Assembly (NCBI GenBank): GCA_964530325.1
Contig: CAZHAX010000001.1
Coordinates: forward strand, 186,001 to 250,000
Direction of reading: 5' to 3'
DNA from: CAZHAX01 sp964530325
Lineage (GTDB): Bacteria; Chloroflexota; Anaerolineae; B4-G1
Length of the DNA stretch: 64,000 nucleotides
In this document: positions 1 through 6,874 of the stretch, one piece after another
Layout: each line of letters starts with the position of its first letter
Numbering within the stretch: the first letter of the stretch is position 1
Notes under the pieces: model-generated
The model's input: only the letters and a program-made list of their open reading frames with translations
Told to the model about the DNA's origin: nothing
Database searches by the model: none
Program-made: the position numbers and the translations under genes

Positions 1-777
1 GCTCTCCCGGGCCAGCTCCTCAGCCTTGGCGATCGATTCCCCAGCCCGCTCAGGCTGGGCAGGAAGGAGCTTGCCGGCGACTTCCAGCTGCCTGGTGATA
101 GCGGTGAGGAAGTGGCCCAGACTGTCGTGGATCTCGCGGGCCAGCCTGTTCCGCTCCTCCACCACCGCCAGCGCCTCGACCTGGGTGGCGTATTCCTGCA
201 GGCGGCGGTGCGCCTCCTCAAGCGCGGCCAAGAGCTGCTCGGCACGCTCACGCTCACGTCCCTGCTGCATGAGCGCGGCACTGGCCGCGGCGAAGAAGAG
301 GAGGCCGCCTGCGTACGGGGGGAGCAGAGCAAGCGCCATCTGGACGCCACCCACGAGCAGGAAGCCGAGAAAGAGCAGGGCCAGGCAGAGGAGCGTGAAA
401 GCGACGGCCCGGCGAAGCGGCAGGACGAAGTAGGAATGAGGAACGATGATGAAGTAGAGTATAGGTATGAGGCCGATTGCTTCGCCCGCCAGGAGGAAGA
501 TGGCAGACACCAGTGCGGCCCGGACCAGCATCAGGCTTCCGTGCTGCCAGGCTGGAGCCTCGGCCGGAGGGTCCCAGCTGGCGCCCAGGCCGAAGGCCAC
601 ATACAGCAGTGTGTAGGGGATCAGGGCGGGCAGCTGCCGGAGTTCGGGCAGGTACAGCAGCGAGGCACCGTAGACCCCCAGCGCAGTCACCTGCCCGGCC
701 AAGATGAGAATGCGCTCGACGCCCCAGGAAGTGCCGAAGTGCTCGGGGTCTTTCCTGCTCTGCTTCTCTCTTGGCAT
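1..777 (-). CDS. NarL/DegS-family sensor histidine kinase, membrane-bound (partial, C-terminus off the left edge)
   Basis: This is an open minus-strand frame of 259 codons with no stop before the window edge. From the ATG at 777 it encodes about 25 hydrophilic residues, then a hydrophobic region of several predicted membrane helices (roughly residues 25-165), a short coiled coil rich in E/A/L, and the HisKA_3 box ERNRLAREIHDSLGH, whose His is the expected phosphoacceptor. The HATPase domain would lie beyond the edge. In this family the dimerisation box is followed by an HATPase_c domain and the partner is a NarL/LuxR-type response regulator, probably also off the edge. It lies 27 bp downstream of the lipoprotein gene on the same strand, so the two may be co-transcribed. 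The start is the first ATG after the lipoprotein stop; no strong ribosome site is visible. The family is certain; the signal is unknown. Confidence 0.88.
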   Translation of the reverse strand, partial: MPREKQSRKDPEHFGTSWGVERILILAGQVTALGVYGASLLYLPELRQLPALIPYTLLYVAFGLGASWDPPAEAPAWQHGSLMLVRAALVSAIFLLAGEAIGLIPILYFIIVPHSYFVLPLRRAVAFTLLCLALLFLGFLLVGGVQMALALLPPYAGGLLFFAAASAALMQQGRERERAEQLLAALEEAHRRLQEYATQVEALAVVEERNRLAREIHDSLGHFLTAITRQLEVAGKLLPAQPERAGESIAKAEELARES

Positions 778-804
778 GGCTGCCCCGTTCGCTGTCAGCG
801 GCTG

Positions 805-1773
805 CTAGAGAGGGATCTCAACCAGCGCTCCTCCGCTCAACTCGTACTCCCAGATCACCTCGAGCGTGGGGCAGCAGAGAGGGTCGCCCGGCTTGTGGGC
901 GATGCCCTCGATGGCGATCACGCCGTCCGAAATACCCATCGTGTTCACTATCACCCGGTCGCCCAGGAAGGCGATGGCCTCCCCGTGCGGCACGCCGGAA
1001 TCGTTGATCACAGCAGCCACGTAGTAGAAGGTGCCCGTGCCGCCTGCCCGCTCCACCAGGATCACCGCCGCGTCCGCATCGCCGTCGTCGTCCAGGTCGC
1101 TGAAGGCGAGCGGCAGGCCGCGCAGACGGACGGTATAGTCCTCGGGCGGCTCGCCTATAGGTGGCGTCAGCTGGTGGACGCCGTCGACGAGCGTGATCGT
1201 CTCCCCGCCTGTCCAGGCATACTCGCAGTTGCCGAGCTGCTGCATCGTGGGCAGCTCTGCGCTGAGCGGCGGGATGATCACCTCGAGTGTGTAGACGATG
1301 TTGCCTGCGGCGATCGACCTGACGTCGAACAAGTAGTCCTGGGAAACGGGTACCTGTCCCTGGAACTCGTGCGCGCCGGCGTGGTCGGTGATCAGCGGCA
1401 CACCATCCTCTCCCCAGATGATGATGATCACCTCTTGATTGTCGATCTGTTCCTGCGGCAGGCCGACCAGGGCGACGGACAAGGTCTGCCCCTCCGCCGC
1501 CCAAAGGACGTACTCGTCGGAGCCGAATTGCTCGACGACGCCCTGCACCTGGGCAGAGATGGCACCTGGGGCGAACTGAATGCGCGTCCGCCCGCCTTCC
1601 TGCGTGGCCGTCGGTGCCGGAGTGGGGGACGAGGTGGGGGTGAGGGTCGCGCCCTGAAAGGGAGTGATCGTCGGGCTATTGTTCCCGCCGCCCTCTCCGA
1701 AGAGTGGGAAGTTGCAGGCCAGCAGCAGGCAACTGAAGACAAGCAGCAAATACGTCCTGCGCGAAGTGATCAC
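805..1773 (-). CDS. Secreted lipoprotein with Pro/Thr linker
   Basis: The 322-residue product starts with a lipoprotein signal peptide: MITSRR, then a hydrophobic stretch ending in LLLAC with the lipidated Cys near residue 20. A low-complexity P/T/S linker (about residues 38-58) follows, then a globular region. The C-terminal part (about 200-322) has an acidic D-x-D-x-D stretch (DLDDDGDADAA) followed by GGTGTFYY and FLGDR. I remember a similar pattern in other bacterial lipoproteins of unknown role that report on a calcium-like loop. The protein should be anchored to the outer face of the membrane. No enzymatic motif is apparent. It precedes the sensor kinase at 1-777 on the same strand, so it could be an accessory sensor. 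Function unknown. Confidence 0.8.
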   Translation of the reverse strand: MITSRRTYLLLVFSCLLLACNFPLFGEGGGNNSPTITPFQGATLTPTSSPTPAPTATQEGGRTRIQFAPGAISAQVQGVVEQFGSDEYVLWAAEGQTLSVALVGLPQEQIDNQEVIIIIWGEDGVPLITDHAGAHEFQGQVPVSQDYLFDVRSIAAGNIVYTLEVIIPPLSAELPTMQQLGNCEYAWTGGETITLVDGVHQLTPPIGEPPEDYTVRLRGLPLAFSDLDDDGDADAAVILVERAGGTGTFYYVAAVINDSGVPHGEAIAFLGDRVIVNTMGISDGVIAIEGIAHKPGDPLCCPTLEVIWEYELSGGALVEIPL

Positions 1774-1863
1774 TTACGGATACTCCTCCCAATGCAATAC
1801 AAAGCCCCGGCGGATAGATCCGGACTGGAATCCCGAGCTCTTCTCGAGGGCCGGCGCTCTGTC

Positions 1864-2574
1864 CTAGTACTGCCAGTAGGACTCCGCTATCTGCAGCAGC
1901 ACGCCTTTGGTGGTGGCCAGGTAGTCGGCGTACGTGGAGATGCCGGAAGGGGCTGCTCCGTATTCGATCCGAGTGTCGTCCCCCAGGTGCACCACGTACG
2001 TCTCGTTGTGGCAGTTGAGCAGTTCCGAGGGCATGTCGTCGCAGACGAAGTCGAAGCCGTCGGCGTTACAGGAGACGCCCTGAATGTCCAAGGTCTCCGT
2101 GCCGTAGTTCAGCGTGCCCGTGCCGACGCCGGTGCGGCCGCAGATGGCGTACTGGAACTGGCAGTTGGGCGGCGGCGATACGTTGACGTAGCCCAGGCCA
2201 TAGTGGATGCTGATGCACAGCCGGTCCCCGTACTGCGCCTGGATCTGGTCCATGTAGTCTGAAGGTGTCATCCCAGCCGGTACCTCGTCGGTGGGCACGC
2301 CCATCACTCCGCTCTGCGTGAAGGTGGCGTCCGGCGGATAGCAGATGCGGTAGCTGAACATATCGTCCACGTACTCCAGCCACCCCGCCGGGCAAGGCGG
2401 GGCGACCGCCGCTTCCTCGGTGGGCGTCTGAGTGGGGGCAGTCGTGGCTGTGGGAGGCGAGTAGACCGTCGGCGTGGGAGGCGAGTAGCCCGTCGGTGTG
2501 GGCGAGGGGACGCAGGCCAAAACCGATAGCGCGACTACGGCCGTGAACGTCATTGCCAGGTGTCTGCGGTTCAT
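1864..2574 (-). CDS. Secreted lipoprotein of unknown function
   Basis: The 236-residue product has a signal peptide ending in the lipobox LSVLAC (Cys at about residue 21). It is followed by a linker of near-identical short repeats built on PTPTxYSPPT, then a Cys-containing domain (about 58-236) beginning PPCPAGWLEYVDDMFSY. Aromatic-rich openings like FSYRICYPPDATF are common in extracellular lipoproteins of unassigned function. Six or more cysteines in the mature domain suggest disulphides outside the cell. The gene lies upstream of the other lipoprotein gene (gap 90 bp), and a minus-strand extended -10 sits about 125 bp upstream. No specific function can be given. Confidence 0.78.
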   Translation of the reverse strand: MNRRHLAMTFTAVVALSVLACVPSPTPTGYSPPTPTVYSPPTATTAPTQTPTEEAAVAPPCPAGWLEYVDDMFSYRICYPPDATFTQSGVMGVPTDEVPAGMTPSDYMDQIQAQYGDRLCISIHYGLGYVNVSPPPNCQFQYAICGRTGVGTGTLNYGTETLDIQGVSCNADGFDFVCDDMPSELLNCHNETYVVHLGDDTRIEYGAAPSGISTYADYLATTKGVLLQIAESYWQY

Positions 2575-2698
2575 ATCCCTTTCACCTCTTACTCATCTCT
2601 GTCACTGCAGCGGCGGGAATGGCTGCTGTTTGTGCTCAACCAGGCGAGGCCAACCGGGTAGTCCGCCGCCGGCCTTTGCCTCGCCGCTGCTGTGCGCC

Positions 2699-2707
2699 AT
2701 TATAGCA
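2699..2707 (-). promoter_or_regulatory. Candidate extended -10 promoter for the lipoprotein gene
   Basis: On the minus strand this reads TGCTATAAT, an extended -10 (TGn plus a perfect TATAAT) in the divergent intergenic space between the lipoprotein and the DUF362 gene. No good -35 is visible 17 bp upstream, as is common for extended -10 promoters. The implied leader is about 115 nt. The same TGCTATAAT string appears before other genes in the window. Confidence 0.5.
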
Positions 2708-2824
2708 TCGCCCGTGCACATGGGAAGCCCGCTCAGCCCGCCCCCGCCAGTGAGGCCTTGCGCGAAGCCCAGCGACGTGCTAGACTCCGGCCAGCGGTGA
2801 CGGGCACAGGGAAGAGGGTTGTGT

Positions 2825-4027
2825 GTGACCACCATAGAGAACCGGCAGATGGAAGGCGTTCAGCGGCGTTGGCGCTCCGGCGGTCGTATCTCGCGCCGCC
2901 GCTTTCTGCAGCAGGCAGGCATGGCCGCGGCTGGTCTGCTGCTCTCCGGCTGCGCTGAGGGGCCCGGTGGGGGCGATCTGCCGGCCGGCGATGGCGGTGT
3001 CCCCTTGGCCAGGGTGGGCACGGCGAGGGCCCCGAGCTACGACGAAGCGCTCGTCCGCCGGGAGCTGTCCACGATCTTTGACAACCTGGGTGGCCTGGGC
3101 GACGTCATAGGTTCGGGTGACAAGGTGGCCATCAAGACGAATCTTACCGGGGGCTCGTACCAGCGGCAGGTCGATGGTCTTCCCAATACCGAGACGTTCT
3201 TCACACACCCGGTTGTTGTGGAGGCCGTGGCGGAGCTGATGATCGACGCCGGCGCGGGCCAGGTGTGCATCGTCGAGGCGGTGTACGATTGGCCATCCTA
3301 CACGCTGTTCGGCTTCGACGTGTTCGCCGAGAGGCTGGGTGCGACGCTCATCGATCTCAACGGCGCTGAGCCCTACAGCACTCTGTCACAGGACGAGGTC
3401 GGCGAGGGATGGTTCGTCTACGATCGCTTCTACTCCAACCGCATCCTGAATGAGGTGGACGTTCTGGTCTCTGTCTCCAAGATGAAGGGGCACGGGGAAG
3501 CGGGGGTGACTCACACGCTCAAGAACATGGTCGGCTCTGTGCCCTGGCGCTTCTACGAGCTCGAGCTTCCCGGCCTGCGGGGGTACCGCTCGGAGTTCCA
3601 CGGATTGGGCGACGAGACGAGGGCCCGCCTGCCGCGCGTGATAACGGACCTGAACCGCGCTCACCCTGTTGATATCGGCGTCGTCGATGGCATTAAGACG
3701 ATGGAGGGGGGCGAGGGTCCCTGGATCGAGGGGGTGAGGTCGATCCAGCCGGGCGTGCTCATCGCCGGCAAGAGCGCGCTGGCAGTCGACGCGGTCGCCA
3801 CGGGGGTGATGGGCTTCGACCCAACGGCCGAGTATCCTGACCCGCCGTTCCTGCACTGCGAAAACCACCTGAATCTGGCCCGCGAGCTGGGGCTGGGGAC
3901 GAACAGGCTGGAGGTGATTGAAGTTGTCGGTCCCCCAATCGAGGAGCTGGTGACGCCGTTCAAGGTGGTACAGGCACCTCGCGCCGGCGCTGTGGCGGAA
4001 GCGATCTGCCCGTCAGTTGCGGGCTAG
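2825..4027 (+). CDS. DUF362 family protein, Tat-exported lipoprotein
   Basis: About 400 residues. The N-terminus carries a twin-arginine signal (SRRRFL) followed by a hydrophobic core ending LLLSGC, so it should be exported folded by Tat and then lipidated. The rest matches the DUF362 domain: GDKVAIKTNL, a TETFFTHPVVVEAVAELM segment, KMKGH, and TLKNMVG. Related DUF362 proteins often carry a 4Fe-4S ferredoxin domain; I see no CxxCxxC cluster here, so this is a cluster-less version. I chose the GTG at 2825 because an AG-rich ribosome site (GAAGAGG) lies 7 bp upstream; TTG at 2819 and ATG at 2849 are alternatives. The biochemical role of DUF362 outside a few cases is unknown, so no reaction is proposed. 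Confidence 0.82.
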   Translation: MTTIENRQMEGVQRRWRSGGRISRRRFLQQAGMAAAGLLLSGCAEGPGGGDLPAGDGGVPLARVGTARAPSYDEALVRRELSTIFDNLGGLGDVIGSGDKVAIKTNLTGGSYQRQVDGLPNTETFFTHPVVVEAVAELMIDAGAGQVCIVEAVYDWPSYTLFGFDVFAERLGATLIDLNGAEPYSTLSQDEVGEGWFVYDRFYSNRILNEVDVLVSVSKMKGHGEAGVTHTLKNMVGSVPWRFYELELPGLRGYRSEFHGLGDETRARLPRVITDLNRAHPVDIGVVDGIKTMEGGEGPWIEGVRSIQPGVLIAGKSALAVDAVATGVMGFDPTAEYPDPPFLHCENHLNLARELGLGTNRLEVIEVVGPPIEELVTPFKVVQAPRAGAVAEAICPSVAG

Positions 4028-4705
4028 TTGCGGTCGACCCTGCGCTGGAGCCGGGCGGCATCCTCCTCCTGGGGGACTGCGGGCGGGGATCTGCTTCACC
4101 ATGTCCATGCCGCTGCCGATGCGTCTGCAAGAAGCTGAATTGCCTAGTCTCATGGCCTGCCGGGAGCCGGCGGAGCGCAAGGTCCAGACTGTGAGGCAGG
4201 CGCGGGTCGCGGCAAACTCACATAGCGCGGACGGTCGGATCTACGTCGTCTTGCAGTGCCCTCGATTGTCCAGCATACTCGTTATGTGATCGAGCCGCAC
4301 AGACAGCGTGGCGTCTCATCGTGGGCGGCCGGGCGTACCATGGAACACCCGCAGTCGCAGAGATGCCAATCGGCAGACCGCGGCTCGGGAACATAAGCAG
4401 CCCTGTCTTTGCCGCCAATCCCGGCGGGACGCTGATCGGTCGCGTGACAGGAGCACTGGGCAGGTGCGATGCAACGACCTTACATTCCCGTGGACGCTAC
4501 GCCGGTCGCCTGGAGCGAGGCCTGGTGCGCTTGCCCGGAGGGCTGCCGAGCTCTGGGCCCTGAGCCTCCGCTGCGTGCTTTCTACGCCCGAATCCCGAAG
4601 CTGGAACCGCAACCGTGGCTCTTGGCGTCTCCAGGAATCGGTCGACAAGGTGCTCGGCGGGCACGGCATTTCCGCTTCGGTCAGGCGAATCACCGCGTTG
4701 GCAAG
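4028..4705. other. 678-bp stretch without a convincing gene
   Basis: Between the DUF362 gene and the Roadblock gene, several short overlapping frames are open on both strands, but none has a ribosome site, a recognisable domain or a protein-like composition. I see no tRNA, clear promoter, repeat or terminator. It may hold the upstream control region of the Roadblock/HAMP pair or decayed coding sequence. Confidence 0.5.
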
Positions 4706-5365
4706 ATGATGGACTCGAGCGTGGAACGCATCCTACTCCATATCAATGCTGTGGCGGGCGTGACCGGCTGCTTCGTCTGCAACAAGAATGGAGAGATCGT
4801 GGCCTCCGCCCTACCCGGTATCTTTGACCAAGTCATTCTGCGGGCCGTAGCGAAGGCTATCACCCAGACCTTTGCCGGGTTGGCGATCGCCCATCGGCGG
4901 AAGACAGCCGATATCGACCTGGTCTACGCCGAGAACCGCCTGATCGCCAAGAGCCTGAAGGACATTTGTCTGTGCATGATCTGCGTGCGCAGCATCAACC
5001 TGCCACTCCTGAATCTGACAGCTGAGACAGCGGCAAGAGAGCTGACGGCCGCTCTCAAAGGTGAGGTTGCGGAGAAGCCATTGCCAGGCCGTGAGGAAGG
5101 AGGGCCAGCGGCTGAGACGGTAGGGGCCGCCTTCCTCGGCCAGTTGGAGTGCGACCTGGCCAGAGCGATCGGCCCGATCGCCAATCTGGTTGTAAACGAG
5201 AAGATACAGGCCCTGGGTGAGAGTAGGGAGTCTTTCCCCTGGCGCGAGGCGAACCGCTTGATAGAAGAGGTCGGCGGCGAGATCACCGATGAGGGGAAGA
5301 GGACCCAGTTCAGCGGGGCCGCCCTGCGGGCACTGCGAGAGCAGACGAAGGGAAATGAAGCATGA
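4706..5365 (+). CDS. Roadblock/LC7 domain protein with C-terminal helical domain
   Basis: 219 residues from the ATG at 4706 (a second ATG follows at once). The frame is open further upstream, but the Roadblock fold starts right at MMDSSVERIL, so I trimmed there. Residues 1-115 are a Roadblock/LC7 domain of the same subfamily as the proteins at 48388, 49057 and 49972: INAVAGVTGCFVC, a KTADIDLVY strand, and the cysteine-rich strand CLCMIC followed by INLPLLNLTAE. Residues about 130-215 form a separate helical domain containing ARAIGPIANLVV. From memory this resembles a domain found at the C-termini of bacterial kinases and signalling proteins (DUF8082-like). Roadblock domains bind and regulate small GTPases. 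Its stop overlaps the start of the next gene (ATGA), so it should be co-translated with the HAMP membrane protein, which suggests a membrane-proximal signalling role. Confidence 0.85.
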   Translation: MMDSSVERILLHINAVAGVTGCFVCNKNGEIVASALPGIFDQVILRAVAKAITQTFAGLAIAHRRKTADIDLVYAENRLIAKSLKDICLCMICVRSINLPLLNLTAETAARELTAALKGEVAEKPLPGREEGGPAAETVGAAFLGQLECDLARAIGPIANLVVNEKIQALGESRESFPWREANRLIEEVGGEITDEGKRTQFSGAALRALREQTKGNEA

Positions 5366-6147
5366 AGATCACAATCGGTGCCAGGCTTGGATTCGGCTTT
5401 CTGGTCATGCTCCTGCTGGTCGCCACGGCTGGCTTGACTGCCGTCATCTCTTTCGATAGACTAGCCGACCTGACCGCCGCGCTGGCTGAGGAAGGCGACG
5501 AGCTGCGGACCATCACAGATATCAGGGTGGTCGTAGCGGAAGCCCACGCTGCCTTGGAGAGGGCGATGGTGACCGGCGAAGAAGAGGATGTCGCCGCAGC
5601 CGAATTGCGGCAATCGGAGTTGCAGGAGATGGTGACGGCCTACCTGGACAGCAAGGAAGCCGCGGGGGTCGAGAATGAAGCGTTTGAGGAGCTGGAACTC
5701 GCCCAACAGTTGTTGGACGACACCCTGGAGAGCTACCTGCATGCCTCGGATCTCAGTGCCAACCTACGCCTTACAGCCTTCTCCCGGCGGCAGGAGCTGG
5801 TCGATTTCTGCCTGACGATCTTGACCGAGATTGAGAGTGAGGCCAAGGACCGGATGGCAGACGCCCTGGAGGAAATCCAGAGCGCTCAGTCCTCGCTGCT
5901 GCTGATGATGAGTGGCGTTACCGTCGTCGCTGCCGTCATAGGGGCAGGACTGGCGGTGGGGATCACCCGTAGCGTGACCGTCCCTGTGGGGAAGCTCGTC
6001 AGCGCGGCTGACAAGATCAGCACAGGTGACCTAGACGCGCTCATGGAAGTGCGGTCGCAGGACGAGATCGGTGAGTTGGCCGACTCGATGGAGCGTATGC
6101 GCGTCAGCATGAAGGCGGCCTTGGGGAGACTCAAGAAGCAGCAATAG
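5362..6147 (+). CDS. HAMP-domain membrane sensor without output domain
   Basis: 261 residues. Residues 10-32 form a first membrane helix, about 33-180 an extracytoplasmic helical sensor region rich in E/A/L (four-helix-bundle-like, as in chemoreceptors), and about 182-205 a second membrane helix. A HAMP domain follows (ITRSVTVPVGKLVSAADKIS, then DEIGELADSMERM) and the protein ends within about 15 residues. There is no kinase, methyl-accepting, GGDEF or other output module. The architecture is therefore sensor-TM-HAMP only, and the signal must pass to another protein. The ATGA overlap with the Roadblock gene makes that protein the obvious candidate. A truncated chemoreceptor is an alternative, but the frame ends cleanly and the HAMP is complete. 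Confidence 0.87.
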   Translation: MKITIGARLGFGFLVMLLLVATAGLTAVISFDRLADLTAALAEEGDELRTITDIRVVVAEAHAALERAMVTGEEEDVAAAELRQSELQEMVTAYLDSKEAAGVENEAFEELELAQQLLDDTLESYLHASDLSANLRLTAFSRRQELVDFCLTILTEIESEAKDRMADALEEIQSAQSSLLLMMSGVTVVAAVIGAGLAVGITRSVTVPVGKLVSAADKISTGDLDALMEVRSQDEIGELADSMERMRVSMKAALGRLKKQQ

Positions 6148-6188
6148 CCAGATGCTCTCTGAGCGGGTCAAAGGGTTGGGGGCGGTGC

Positions 6189-6557
6189 TCAGGCCGGCAC
6201 CGTATCGAGCGGATCGGGAGTTGCTGGATCGAGGCCAAGCGTGGGGGCCATATCGCGCGTCGACTGGTCGGTGATGAACTCGACCCACAACGGGAAGTGG
6301 TCTGAGATGTGGTAGGACATCTGGCGGAGGGTGATCTCCTGGTAGACCGCGCCGGCGAAATCGATCACGCCGGTGCGCCCGGTTGATTCCAGATCTAAAT
6401 CGCCCATGAACCAGGCGATGTGGTCGTGGAACTCCGGATCGCTGCCGTAGGTGGTCTTGAGCCCGTGCAGCTGGGCCGGGACGATCAGGCTGGCCAGCCC
6501 TGAAGGCCGCACCCGGCGCTGGTCGTAGATGAGGGCGAGCCGCTCGGCGCTGCCGGC
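6189..6557 (-). pseudogene. Degenerate paralog of the endonuclease/exonuclease/phosphatase gene, with 5' truncation and internal deletion
   Basis: The minus-strand frame from about 6557 down to the stop at 6189 is closely similar to the C-terminal half of the intact EEP protein at 9577-10602: ERLALIYDQRR, GLKTTYG, HDHIAWFMGD, SYHISDHFPLWVEF and the same C-terminal end. It lacks the N-terminal third, and compared with the intact gene it lacks 315 bp (105 codons) in the middle. That deletion removes the GDFN metal/phosphate motif. The junction lies at GGACGAT (6479-6485), a string that flanks the missing segment in the intact gene. The frame stays open to 6629, but the first 24 codons show no similarity. 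Without the first Asn, the Glu and GDFN it cannot be an active EEP enzyme. Confidence 0.8.
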
Positions 6558-6574
6558 GAAGCGCCCCTTTTCCT

Positions 6575-6772
6575 CTAGCTGATCCTCTCCAGCACGACTG
6601 CCTCTCTGCCTCGGGCAGCGACTCTCCACCCCGGCCTCGAGAGCAGCAACTCTATCAGCGTCCCGTCGCCCCGCGGGCTAAGCACTGCGTACCGTACGTG
6701 ACAGGCGTCGATTTCCATCGCCCAGTCACCAGGGCTACCCGTACAAGTGCCAGCGGTGCTTTTGTCCGCCAT
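6575..6772 (-). CDS. Small hypothetical protein or gene remnant
   Basis: A 65-codon minus-strand frame with an ATG at 6772, a ribosome site (AGGAGTGAG) about 6 bp upstream and an extended -10 (TGCTACACT) 27 bp before the start. The second half (LIELLLSRPGWRVAARGREAVVL) faintly recalls the extreme C-terminus of membrane glycosyltransferases, where a Gly-Trp-Arg...Val-Val tail is common, so this could be a fusion remnant rather than a functional gene. It ends 18 bp before the recognisable part of the EEP pseudogene. I cannot assign a function; expression is plausible but unproven. Confidence 0.35.
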   Translation of the reverse strand: MADKSTAGTCTGSPGDWAMEIDACHVRYAVLSPRGDGTLIELLLSRPGWRVAARGREAVVLERIS

Positions 6773-6798
6773 CTGCTCACTCCTGATCTACGGACACT

Positions 6799-6807
6799 AG
6801 TGTAGCA
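6799..6807 (-). promoter_or_regulatory. Candidate extended -10 upstream of the 65-aa ORF
   Basis: The minus strand reads TGCTACACT, a TGn-extended -10 with four of six consensus bases. It is well placed for the small frame at 6575-6772 and could also transcribe the EEP remnant. Weak evidence on its own. Confidence 0.3.
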
Positions 6808-6874
6808 GATGGAGGCAAGTCTGTCGCCACACGGACGTGTCAACTTGTGCGAATCGGGGAATGGCCCGAAGGTG

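Noticed and set aside
112..2262. 716-codon open plus-strand frame
   Set aside because: It runs antisense to the sensor kinase and two lipoprotein genes. Those have domains and signal peptides; this frame has none and is a product of high GC.
4308..4709. Overlapping small frames in the 4.0-4.7 kb gap
   Set aside because: No ribosome site, no domain, and three frames open at once as expected by chance in GC-rich DNA.
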